From the NCBI RefSeq assembly GCF_009905215.1, contig NZ_CP047593.1:1120900-1184899 (forward strand): a stretch of 64,000 bases of DNA. The letters are read 5' to 3'. The stretch's first letter is position 1. The number at the start of each line of letters is the position of its first letter. This document shows positions 8,137-16,760 of the stretch, one piece after another. The translations under genes and the position numbers were made by a program. The stretch comes from Tichowtungia aerotolerans (lineage in GTDB: Bacteria > Verrucomicrobiota > Kiritimatiellia > Kiritimatiellales > Tichowtungiaceae). The notes beneath the pieces were generated by a model. It saw only the letters and a list, made by a program, of their open reading frames with translations. It was not told the origin of the DNA and ran no database searches.

Positions 8137-8152
8137 TCTCAATTGTTTGAGA
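8137..8152. promoter_or_regulatory. LacI-type operator 1 (uxaC side)
   Basis: The palindrome TCTCAATTGTTTGAGA contains the right half of the uxaC -10. Its reverse complement is exactly operator 2, 76 bp away, next to a LacI-family gene, which makes it a strong operator candidate. Confidence 0.8.
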
Positions 8153-8177
8153 TAAACATTTCGGATGCTTTTCTCAA
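8149..8177 (-). promoter_or_regulatory. Promoter of uxaC operon
   Basis: Minus-strand TTGAGA (8172-8177), a 17-bp spacer and TATCTC (8149-8154). The -10 overlaps operator 1, so bound repressor would block RNA polymerase directly. Confidence 0.6.
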
Positions 8178-8185
8178 GGCGAAAC

Positions 8186-8215
8186 TTGACTTTTTTTGAC
8201 AGAAAAGGCTTATCT
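8186..8215 (+). promoter_or_regulatory. Promoter of the lacI-type gene
   Basis: TTGACT (8186-8191), an 18-bp spacer and TTATCT (8210-8215). The -10 runs into operator 2, suggesting autorepression. Confidence 0.55.
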
Positions 8216-8228
8216 CAAACAATTGAGA
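8213..8228. promoter_or_regulatory. LacI-type operator 2 (lacI side)
   Basis: TCTCAAACAATTGAGA is the exact inverse of operator 1. It overlaps the lacI -10 and its Shine-Dalgarno region. Two identical sites 76 bp apart could support a repression loop. Confidence 0.8.
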
Positions 8229-8235
8229 GGAAAGA

Positions 8236-9186
8236 ATGGCCGTCAGTCAGAAACAGATTGCAAAAAAACTGGGTGTATCGATTGCACTGGTTTCCCGGGT
8301 TCTTTCGGGAAAAGCAGCCGAAATCGGGATCGCCCCGGAAACCATTGAACGCGTACTCAAAACTGCGCAGGAGATGGGCTATGTGCCAAGTGCGGCTGCG
8401 CTGGCCCTGAAAGGAAAATCCACCCGCACTTTCGGCGTGGTGGTCTACGATTTCAAAGATCCTTTTTTCGGCGCAATCATCGAGCAGCTCCAGATGCGGG
8501 CGCACGAATACGACTACTCCCTGATGCTGGCCGGGTTTCTTAACCGCACGCCGGATGAACAGGATCTGCAGCCCCTGCATAAGCACGCCCTCGACGGACT
8601 GATTGTGATCGGCACCGACCTCGACGCTGTCTGGCTCCGTGACTTTGAGCATCTGCCCGTCGCGCGCATCGGACACGGTGCGCCGAGCGAACCCAGCGTC
8701 CGCATCGCCATCGATGAAAACCGTTCCGCTGAATTGCTGGTTTCTCATCTGATTCAAAGTGGACATGAAAATCTTGCCTTTATTGCAGCCGCTTTAACTG
8801 CCCACCGCCTGAGACGCGAAGCCATCGCCCAGGCCGCCAAAAAGGCCGGCGTGCACTTTGAATTTATCGAGGCAGATGCACAGGATGCCTTTCAGGCCGG
8901 GATGGATGCCGCCAACCAACTGTCGCAACGGACCGACGCAATCATCTGCGCAACCGACCAGGTGGCAATGGGCGTACTGCATACACTAAGCCATACAGAC
9001 CGCATCCCGGCCGTTACCGGCTTTGATGATATTGCTGTGGCCCGCCAGTTTATTCCGGGCATCACCACGATTCGCCAGCCGATCGCTGCTATGGCCGTCG
9101 CGGCAGTCGACGCTGTCGTACAGAAAAAAGCCCCGGCCAGACTGTCGCTTGAACCGGAGCTTGTTGTCCGCCAATCCGCCTCTTAA
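8236..9186 (+). CDS. LacI-family transcriptional regulator of the uronate genes
   Basis: A 316-residue LacI-type repressor. The N-terminal helix-turn-helix KQIAKKLGVSIALVSRVLSG and hinge (GYVPSAAALALKGK) are clear, followed by a periplasmic-binding-protein sensor domain (VVVYDFKDPFFGAII, DGLIVIG, VTGFDDIAVARQ). It is divergent from uxaC across 122 bp that hold two identical operators overlapping both -10 boxes, so it most likely represses uxaC-SDR and itself until a uronate intermediate binds. Its stop codon overlaps the stop of the convergent fadL-like gene, with no room for a terminator between them. Confidence 0.93.
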   Translation: MAVSQKQIAKKLGVSIALVSRVLSGKAAEIGIAPETIERVLKTAQEMGYVPSAAALALKGKSTRTFGVVVYDFKDPFFGAIIEQLQMRAHEYDYSLMLAGFLNRTPDEQDLQPLHKHALDGLIVIGTDLDAVWLRDFEHLPVARIGHGAPSEPSVRIAIDENRSAELLVSHLIQSGHENLAFIAAALTAHRLRREAIAQAAKKAGVHFEFIEADAQDAFQAGMDAANQLSQRTDAIICATDQVAMGVLHTLSHTDRIPAVTGFDDIAVARQFIPGITTIRQPIAAMAVAAVDAVVQKKAPARLSLEPELVVRQSAS

Positions 9187-10394
9187 AATTCGTAGCTGGC
9201 GGACAGGGCAACGAGATGCGTTTCGGTTTCGTACTCGCCGGCCGATGTGGGAACAGAGCTGACCACTCCTGAGCCGGTGTAGCAATCTTCAGCCCACAGG
9301 AATGAATACGCCAGATCGATTCCGATACGCTCGCCTTTCCAACCGATTCCGGTGGTGAGCATGTGACGGTCAGAGCCGGGAAGCTCCGGCGCAAGCGTGG
9401 CGCTGTCGACCGGTGATTCGTCCCAGACATAACCGCCTCGCAATACCCAGTTTTCGGTCAGGTCATACTCGCCACCAATTCTCACGCTCCAGACATCTTT
9501 CCAACGTTTGGGATTGGACTCCACCGGACCTTCATAGGGATTGGTCGGGAAAACATAAACGAGCGCATCATAAGTGCTCCATTCCGACCAGACCACATCA
9601 AGCCCAAGGCGCAGCTTTTCAAATGAGCTGTTGGCCACGCCGACGTTCACGGAAGACGGAAGCGTGACTTTACCGGTCATGCCGAACTTGCCTCCCAGGC
9701 CGGGATTGTTTTCGTATTCGACATCTCCATCCAGTTTCAGCTCTACACGGGACTGATAACGCGCACCCACGCCCCAGTCGTCATTGACCTGCCAGTGCGC
9801 AGACGCGGTTCCGCCATATCCAATGTCGTCGCCGGTCAGCTTGCGCATGCCGAGCGCTGCCCCCCGGTATGCCTGAAGATCGGCTTCTGCATAAACCACA
9901 TTAAAACCGGCGGCAACCGACAGTCGGTCGGTTAATTTAAATGCCAGGGCCGGGGTTGTGTAGATGGTTGAGAGTTCGGTCCGGGTGGCGGCGGGGCTCC
10001 CGGCCCAGCTGTCCTTCCATTCCGTCACCAATCCATACGGAGCATTTACCGAAAGCATTCCTGTCAGTTTATCGCTGACCGGCAGCACCGTGTAAAAATG
10101 GGGAATACTGCGCCAGTGATGCTCCATCTCGCTGTCGAGCGCCGGGTTCAGTGCGCTGTTGAAGTCAGTGTCGATCAGCGCGAAGGTGTTCCCTGCCATA
10201 ACCTGGGTGTTCTTTGAACCGGCGAGTGCGGCCGGGTTGTACCACGCCAGCGATGTGAGGTTGGTGCACCCGCTGACTGCACCGGCCTGTCCCAGCGCCT
10301 CCGCGGAACCTTCGGTGTACAATTGGAATCCAGCACCGAAACCGGAACCGGAGGCCGCCAGCAGACCGGCCATCATCAAACATCGCTTAATCAT
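9183..10394 (-). CDS. OmpP1/FadL-family outer membrane transporter
   Basis: An outer membrane beta-barrel for hydrophobic compounds. The signal peptide MIKRCLMMAGLLAASGSGFG is followed at once by AGFQLYTEGSAEALGQAGA, the N-terminal hatch signature of FadL, and by LAWYNPAAL (NPA loop). The rest alternates like barrel strands and ends in phenylalanine (SASYEF), the usual outer membrane assembly signal. I start at 10394, with AAGGAAAG upstream. It sits 16 bp after the acyl-CoA ligase gene, so the pair likely forms a fatty acid uptake and activation operon. Aromatic hydrocarbons are another possible substrate class. Confidence 0.93.
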   Translation of the reverse strand: MIKRCLMMAGLLAASGSGFGAGFQLYTEGSAEALGQAGAVSGCTNLTSLAWYNPAALAGSKNTQVMAGNTFALIDTDFNSALNPALDSEMEHHWRSIPHFYTVLPVSDKLTGMLSVNAPYGLVTEWKDSWAGSPAATRTELSTIYTTPALAFKLTDRLSVAAGFNVVYAEADLQAYRGAALGMRKLTGDDIGYGGTASAHWQVNDDWGVGARYQSRVELKLDGDVEYENNPGLGGKFGMTGKVTLPSSVNVGVANSSFEKLRLGLDVVWSEWSTYDALVYVFPTNPYEGPVESNPKRWKDVWSVRIGGEYDLTENWVLRGGYVWDESPVDSATLAPELPGSDRHMLTTGIGWKGERIGIDLAYSFLWAEDCYTGSGVVSSVPTSAGEYETETHLVALSASYEF

Positions 10395-10410
10395 GAACTT
10401 TCCTTTTAGT

Positions 10411-12081
10411 TTAGAGCGAAACGGTATCAATCGCATAGAGATAGCGTTTGATTTTCGCTGTGGTCGTTTTTTCAAACTCGTCGAAACGCACCTGCACGCA
10501 GCGCGGGCGCTTGTAGTCCGAAAGGGACTGCACGGCCTGTCTCACTTCCGCGCGCACAAACTGTTCGATATCGGATTCGGAAAAGCGCCGGCCTGTTTCT
10601 GTTTCCATCGTGTCAAAAAATTCCTGATCGGGAACCACAATGAGTCCCACCCGTTCGCCGGAGCTTTCGCCCGGTTCCCGATAGCCCAGAACCAGACACT
10701 CCAGAATAGCCGGGCTTTTATGGATCTGCTGCTCGACCTCTTCGGGATAAATATTTTTTCCCTCACGGTTCACAATCAGGTTTTTCTGCCGGCCATTGAT
10801 GACGAGATAGCCGGCCTCATCAAAAAAGCCGAGATCGCCCGAATGGAACCAGCCGTCGCGCAGGCTTTCGGCAGTGGCTTCCGGGTTGTTGTAGTAACCC
10901 TGCATCACATTCGGGCCTTTGATGATGATCTCTCCGGACCCGTCCGGACCCGGATTGATGATTTGAATCTGAACATCGGGGAGCGGAATCCCGACGGTTC
11001 CAACCCGCGGTTTTTCGGGCGGATTGAGAGAGAGCACAGGACCGGTTTCAGTGATTCCATAGCCCTCAACAATGGCAAAGCCAAGCTTCTGCCAGGACCG
11101 CAGCGTATCAGGATCGATCGGTGCACCGCCGGAAACAATCAGCCGTAATGCGCCGCCCAGCTCCTGATGAATTCTGCGACCGATCAGCTTGGCCAGACCT
11201 GCCTTATACAGCAGGCGGGCCGTTGGTTTTCTGCTGATTGTGTCCATCATGCGCGCGAGCATTTTTTCGAGAAGAAGCGGGACCGCCAGCAGAATGGTCG
11301 GCGACGTGTCGCGCATATCGGCTTTGATGGTTTTAAGCCGTTCAACCAGACTGACTTCGCACTGGACCAGTACGGGAATCAGCAGTGAAGTTGTAAATGC
11401 AAAAGCGTGGTGCAGCGGAAGAACCAGCAGAAAGTTGTCGGTCGGATGAATATCAATTGCCTTCTGACAGCTGGCGGCATTGGAGACAAAATTCTGATGC
11501 GTCAGCACCGCTCCTTTCTGGCGGCCGGTGGTGCCGGAAGTATAAATCAGCGAAGCGGGATCGGACGGCAACGGATCGTGCTGCTCGTAAGCACTTAGCT
11601 CTGAAAGACCTGTGCGCGCAGCATCATACGATAAAACCGTCAGGTTGGCCGAGGAAACAGTCGACTCGGGCGGAATGTCCAGCAGCACTGCGGTCTGCAG
11701 GTTGGGCAGGGATTCTTTAAGCTCACTCAGCCCCGGCGCGCTTCCGGCGGAGGCAAAAACAACCGACACTCCACAGTCATGGAAAATGTGTCCAACCTCC
11801 TGCTCACGCAGTTTCACATCCACCGGAACGGCAATGGCACCCATGCAGACAATGCCGAAATAGATCTCGAACCATTCCGGAGAATTCGTGAGGTAAAGTG
11901 CCACGCGATCACCCGGTTTCACACCAACCGTCGCGCAGATTTCGGAAACCTGACGGACACGCGCATGGAGCTCCCGGTAGGTGTACGTGCACCAAACACC
12001 TTTGCGTTTAAACCGAAGCGCCGTACGCCCGCCGCTCTCTTTCAGTGCCCGATTCAGGACGTCTTTTATAGTATTAGACAT
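10411..12081 (-). CDS. Long-chain acyl-CoA ligase (AMP-binding)
   Basis: An adenylate-forming enzyme of 556 residues. The A3 loop IYTSGTTGRQKGAVLTH, A5 GYGITETGPVLSLNPP, A7 HSGDLGF and A8 KNLIVNREGKNIYPEEVE are all intact, as in FadD/Faa-type ligases. It would activate fatty acids to acyl-CoA using ATP and CoA, feeding lipid synthesis or beta-oxidation. The neighbouring FadL-like porin supports vectorial fatty acid import. No clear Shine-Dalgarno precedes the ATG, and a TAAAAT lies six bases before it, so the 5' leader may be very short. No beta-oxidation genes are in view. Confidence 0.92.
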   Translation of the reverse strand: MSNTIKDVLNRALKESGGRTALRFKRKGVWCTYTYRELHARVRQVSEICATVGVKPGDRVALYLTNSPEWFEIYFGIVCMGAIAVPVDVKLREQEVGHIFHDCGVSVVFASAGSAPGLSELKESLPNLQTAVLLDIPPESTVSSANLTVLSYDAARTGLSELSAYEQHDPLPSDPASLIYTSGTTGRQKGAVLTHQNFVSNAASCQKAIDIHPTDNFLLVLPLHHAFAFTTSLLIPVLVQCEVSLVERLKTIKADMRDTSPTILLAVPLLLEKMLARMMDTISRKPTARLLYKAGLAKLIGRRIHQELGGALRLIVSGGAPIDPDTLRSWQKLGFAIVEGYGITETGPVLSLNPPEKPRVGTVGIPLPDVQIQIINPGPDGSGEIIIKGPNVMQGYYNNPEATAESLRDGWFHSGDLGFFDEAGYLVINGRQKNLIVNREGKNIYPEEVEQQIHKSPAILECLVLGYREPGESSGERVGLIVVPDQEFFDTMETETGRRFSESDIEQFVRAEVRQAVQSLSDYKRPRCVQVRFDEFEKTTTAKIKRYLYAIDTVSL

Positions 12082-12147
12082 TATTACATTTTAACGTGAA
12101 GAGGAAATTTGAAAAGAATTTTGCCGGAAAAGACAATCGCACAAAAA

Positions 12148-12178
12148 AAAGCCGCCCCGAGACCGGAGCGGCTTTTGA
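12148..12178 (-). terminator. Intrinsic terminator of gapA
   Basis: On the minus strand a GC-rich stem (AAGCCGCTCCGG paired with the GGGGCGGCTT side) is followed by eight T. It lies 20 bp past the gapA stop. It is an ordinary terminator without the dispersed palindrome. Confidence 0.85.
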
Positions 12179-12197
12179 ATCAAGGTTTCGTCAGCAA

Positions 12198-13232
<1,035 letters not shown>

Positions 13233-13462
13233 TTAGTAAAATTCCGCGAACCCTACCGAAACCCCCTCACCCCGTCAATCCATTGCGAGGCGAAACTTGA
13301 CAGCCCCCGCGCCAGCCCCGAGACTGTCAGGAAATGGGATATTGGAATTCCGAATGGTATGGATTATTGAACACATTCTGCCCTGAAGCGTCTGACTGGC
13401 ATTCGGATTCCCGGTCACTCGCAGGCCGATTCATCCGCTATTTCTGACTTAAAAGGATTTTT

Positions 13463-14239
13463 ATGATTAAACGTTCGTATAACTTAACTCGCGTGATGGG
13501 CATTCCGATCCGGATGCACCTGACGCTGGTAATCGTGCTGCTGTTCGTGGCATTCACCCGCGGTCTCCCCGGAATTATGCTCGCCGCCGGCGTATTCGCC
13601 AGTATTGCTCTGCATGAGCTCGGTCACTCCTGGGTCGCTATCCGCAAAGGATGCCGTGTACACGAAATTATGCTGCTGCCGATCGGCGGCGTCGCAAAAA
13701 TGGGCCACATCCCGACACGGCCCATGGATGAGTTTCTGATGGCCGCCGCAGGCCCTTTGACCAGCTTCATTCTGTCCCTCATTTGCGGGCTGCTGATGAT
13801 GACCGGCATTTTCAGCTACTTCTTTTTTAATCTGGCGGCCATCAACCTGATGCTTTGCCTATTCAACCTGCTGCCATCGTTTCCGATGGACGGAGGCCGG
13901 ATCTTCCGCGCCTTCATGACACCGCGCATGGGACGGCTCAGAGCCACAGCACTCGCGGCAAAGATCGGACGCTTTATGGCCATTGCATTCGGCATCTTCG
14001 GATTGTTCTACGGGCAATTCATGCTGATCCTGATCGCCATTTTCATCTACAACGCGGCGGGTGCGGAATACCGCGCCATCTACGCCCAGCATATGCAGCA
14101 GGAATGGTTCACCGTTGAGCCGCAGGCCGACATCCACGTCAGCCCGCCGCCCTATGCGCGCAACGCTCAGCCCGCATGGAAAAAGTGGAAAAACAAAACC
14201 AACGAGTTTTTCAACGACCTGTTCAAGAACTGGGAGTAA
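13463..14239 (+). CDS. Site-2 protease family (M50) membrane metalloprotease
   Basis: An integral membrane zinc protease of 258 residues. HELGH near residue 52 supplies two metal ligands and the catalytic Glu, and NLLPSFPMDGGRIF near residue 140 supplies the third ligand (Asp), as in SpoIVFB/Rip-type proteases. About six membrane segments precede a soluble tail that ends WKKWKNKTNEFFNDLFKNW. There is no PDZ domain or CBS domain. AAAAGGA precedes the ATG. Such enzymes cut membrane-bound anti-sigma factors or other small membrane proteins; the substrate here is unknown. The convergent small membrane protein next door is a bystander as far as can be seen. Confidence 0.9.
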   Translation: MIKRSYNLTRVMGIPIRMHLTLVIVLLFVAFTRGLPGIMLAAGVFASIALHELGHSWVAIRKGCRVHEIMLLPIGGVAKMGHIPTRPMDEFLMAAAGPLTSFILSLICGLLMMTGIFSYFFFNLAAINLMLCLFNLLPSFPMDGGRIFRAFMTPRMGRLRATALAAKIGRFMAIAFGIFGLFYGQFMLILIAIFIYNAAGAEYRAIYAQHMQQEWFTVEPQADIHVSPPPYARNAQPAWKKWKNKTNEFFNDLFKNWE

Positions 14240-14256
14240 ACCGGCATATGCCGGTT
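14239..14256. terminator. 18-bp perfect palindrome between convergent genes
   Basis: AACCGGCATATGCCGGTT begins on the last base of the protease stop codon. With no loop to spare and no T-tract it is a weak terminator candidate, but its place between convergent stop codons fits that role. Confidence 0.4.
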
Positions 14257-14273
14257 CTGCTGTCAGCGATCCA

Positions 14274-14615
14274 CTAATCCAGATCCATCTCGATGGCATC
14301 ACCGGAATATTCCGCTTCGGGGGCCGGATAACGGAAAAACCAGTCCCAGATCAGCAGGATCAGCATAATCGCGCCGAATGTAGACAGGGTAATCGTCCAG
14401 AACTTTTTACTGAACTCCGGTTTTTTCATCAAATGAAGGAACCGGCGAAAGCCTCTGTTGCTTCGACGCCGGCGATGTGTTTTGGAAACGTCTTTATTCA
14501 TCACCTCATCGAAGCTTTCGGTTCGACGGCGGCGGCGTTTGCGGGGACTCGGTTTGTCCTGCTGAGCGTTAGCCCAGGGCGAATCCTTCACATTATAGAT
14601 GTCCGTTGACGGCAT
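14274..14615 (-). CDS. Small single-pass membrane protein of unknown function
   Basis: A 113-residue protein I do not recognise. It has a very basic N-terminal half with runs such as RKRRRRRTESF and HRRRRSNRGFRRF, one clear membrane segment (about residues 72-90, TITLSTFGAIMLILLIWDW) and a short acidic tail EAEYSGDAIEMDLD. The positive-inside rule puts the basic half in the cytoplasm. AAGGAAA lies upstream of the ATG. The basic region could touch nucleic acid or phospholipid, but that is only inference. Confidence 0.7.
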   Translation of the reverse strand: MPSTDIYNVKDSPWANAQQDKPSPRKRRRRRTESFDEVMNKDVSKTHRRRRSNRGFRRFLHLMKKPEFSKKFWTITLSTFGAIMLILLIWDWFFRYPAPEAEYSGDAIEMDLD

Positions 14616-14669
14616 GCGCGTTTCCTTAATTAAAGGTCAACCCTACACTAACGAAAGATCAACCAACAA

Positions 14670-15764
14670 TTACAAACCGCCGGCAAAAGTCGCCGCCTCT
14701 TCGAACAGAAGATCCCGGCTGCGGGCAATCGACTCCTCGACACTCATCCCCGCCGGTTGAAGCGTCGCCACCCGGTCAATGCCGGCAATGCGCCACTCCG
14801 GCTCGGTTAACCGCACACAGCCGGCAATCACACCGGTCCTTGCACCGGCCCGCTTCGCCAGCCGCTGCACACCGTCGACCACTTTACCCTGCACCGACTG
14901 CATATCAAGTTTGCCTTCCCCCGTCAGGACCCAGTCCGCGCCTCTCAGCGCATCGGCCAGCCCCAACGTTTCCATCACCGTATCAATGCCGGGAACCAGT
15001 TTCCCGTTCATAAACGCCACCGCACCGAAAGCCAGCCCGCCGGCCGCGCCGGCGCCCGGCAGATCTCTCAGAGGAACTCCCGGCTCGGCGCCTCGGACTT
15101 CCAGGGTCTGGAAAACCGTCTCCGAAAGTTTCCAAAGTTTTGAATCGAGCATTTTCACCTGCTCCGGCGTGGCCCCCTTCTGAGGTCCATACACATACGC
15201 AGCGCCGTTCGGCCCGCACAGTGGATTGGTCACATCGCACAGCACATCCATTTCCGGCAGGTTCAGCCCTGCCGGCGGCTCGGTGATTCCAACCCCTGGA
15301 ACAATTTTCCAGCCCAGCGCTTCGGCCGCGCCGATTCCACCGTCAACAGTCGCGCTGCCGCCGACCGTCAGCAGAATCTTCTGCGCACCTTTTTCCGCCG
15401 CAGCCTTGATCAGCTCTCCGGTGCCATAGGTCGTCGCATGAACCGGATTGCGAACTTCCGGCTTCAGCAGCGGCAAGCCGCTGGCCTTCGCCATTTCGAC
15501 CACCGCGGTCTTTGTTTCCGGAAGCCATGCATAGCCTGCTTCAACGCGCATATGCGGAAACGGGCCGGTCACCGTCATGGGAATCCATTCTCCACCAAGC
15601 GCGGACATCAGCGCCTCTGCAGTGCCTTCACCGCCATCGGCCATCGGCCGAACCACCGTTTCAACATCCGGCCGAACCGATTGAATACCTCTTGCCGCAA
15701 TCTCGCAGGCGTCCTGTGCCGTCATATTTCCTTTAAACGAATCAAATGCCAGAACTATTTTCAT
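14670..15764 (-). CDS. Glycerate kinase (GarK/GlxK type)
   Basis: A glycerate kinase of about 364 residues, phosphorylating glycerate to 2- or 3-phosphoglycerate. It starts MKIVLAFDSFKGNMTA and carries PMADGGEGTAEAL, TYGTGELI, TVGGSATVDGG and LTGEGKLDMQS, the conserved blocks of this family. I favour the ATG at 15764; a GTG two codons earlier (15770) is the alternative and sits closer to GGGAG. A palindrome pair 31 bp apart (15099-15113 intact, 15130-15144 decayed) encodes SKLWKLSETVFQTLE in a variable region. It may link sugar acid breakdown to glycolysis. Confidence 0.95.
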   Translation of the reverse strand: MKIVLAFDSFKGNMTAQDACEIAARGIQSVRPDVETVVRPMADGGEGTAEALMSALGGEWIPMTVTGPFPHMRVEAGYAWLPETKTAVVEMAKASGLPLLKPEVRNPVHATTYGTGELIKAAAEKGAQKILLTVGGSATVDGGIGAAEALGWKIVPGVGITEPPAGLNLPEMDVLCDVTNPLCGPNGAAYVYGPQKGATPEQVKMLDSKLWKLSETVFQTLEVRGAEPGVPLRDLPGAGAAGGLAFGAVAFMNGKLVPGIDTVMETLGLADALRGADWVLTGEGKLDMQSVQGKVVDGVQRLAKRAGARTGVIAGCVRLTEPEWRIAGIDRVATLQPAGMSVEESIARSRDLLFEEAATFAGGL

Positions 15765-15845
15765 ACTCACCAGTCTCCCGTTTCCCTGTCGTCTTTCCTT
15801 GGGGATTCTAGCGAGATCCGTGCCGTCTGCCGATTTTTTTCCAGC

Positions 15846-16760
15846 TCAGCGTTCGGCCCGGATTCGATAAAACTGTACCGGATTTGCAGCGCTTTCGTGC
15901 TGGAAGTTTTCAGAAGATGCCGTGGGCGGCAGGTTGGTGTAAATGCGCGTCCAGATGGGCCCGGTTCCGGACAGAGCGTTCGCGATTTCCAGATACTGCA
16001 CAGATTCCACGCCGCCTTTCCAGGCAACGGTGACCGTGTTCCCGTTATGAGAAACGTCGGTGATCTCCAGAGAGGATCCCCCGTCGAGCGGATCAGTATC
16101 CGCGATGTACTCCTGCTGATTACTCAACGAGTCTGAATCTGCATTACCCGATGGATCCGCATTGGTTCGCCCGGAAAAATAGGCCATTTCCCAATAATCC
16201 GGAAGTTGATCGGAATCGCTGTCTCCGACGACATCTGTGAGAAACAGCATCCCTGTCCCGGAGTCATCCAGAACCCAGCGAGCCGGATTCGACAGAACGA
16301 AACCGCTGTAATCACCGGAAAACGCTCCGTTGCAGATCGGCTGCCAAAGTGGAATCACTCCGGGCTCAGCCGCAGGAACAACAGTGCAGACTCCCCGGAC
16401 AGCTCCGCCGGTTTTCAGCTGGTCCAGACTGGTCGCTGAGGCGATATCGACCTCGAACACACTGCCTCCGGCGAAGAATACGTCACCGACGATGGTCTGC
16501 GAACCAACACTTCCCGCCCCGGAAGCGCCCGGATTGATTGTGCCCTGCACTTCCACATCGCCATCGACCGTCCCGTTCCCGATCAAGACCGCTCCAGATT
16601 CCACGACAAGATTGCTGACCGTCAGCGTTCCATTAACAGTCACGGTGCCGCCCGCCGCCCGCAGGACTCCTCCGTCGGCTGTCCATGGGATGATTCCCAA
16701 AACGACAAACAGGAACAGGCCTGCCGGCGAGCTTATTTGAAATGCCTGGCGGATGTTCAC
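15846..16760 (-). CDS. Exported protein with calcium-binding C-terminal tail
   Basis: A 304-residue secreted or surface protein. An N-terminal hydrophobic segment (about 10-30) is followed by a repetitive part typical of autotransporter-like beta-helices (GGTVTVNGTLTVSNL, GNGTVDGDVEVQGT, GSVFEVDIASATSLDQL). The C-terminus has an aspartate-rich motif (DSDSDQLPDYWEMAYFSG, then ADSDSLSNQQEYIADTDPLD) like thrombospondin type 3 calcium loops, then a small beta domain ending VQFYRIRAER. The same tail recurs in three other secreted proteins of this window. Its start overlaps the stop of the S74 protein gene by four bases, so the two are translationally coupled. No enzymatic domain is visible. Confidence 0.8.
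   Translation of the reverse strand: MNIRQAFQISSPAGLFLFVVLGIIPWTADGGVLRAAGGTVTVNGTLTVSNLVVESGAVLIGNGTVDGDVEVQGTINPGASGAGSVGSQTIVGDVFFAGGSVFEVDIASATSLDQLKTGGAVRGVCTVVPAAEPGVIPLWQPICNGAFSGDYSGFVLSNPARWVLDDSGTGMLFLTDVVGDSDSDQLPDYWEMAYFSGRTNADPSGNADSDSLSNQQEYIADTDPLDGGSSLEITDVSHNGNTVTVAWKGGVESVQYLEIANALSGTGPIWTRIYTNLPPTASSENFQHESAANPVQFYRIRAER

Noticed and set aside
9491-9510. TTTCCAACGTTTGGGA in the fadL-like gene
   Set aside because: Only part of the arms matches and there is no partner at the usual distances; not counted as a copy.
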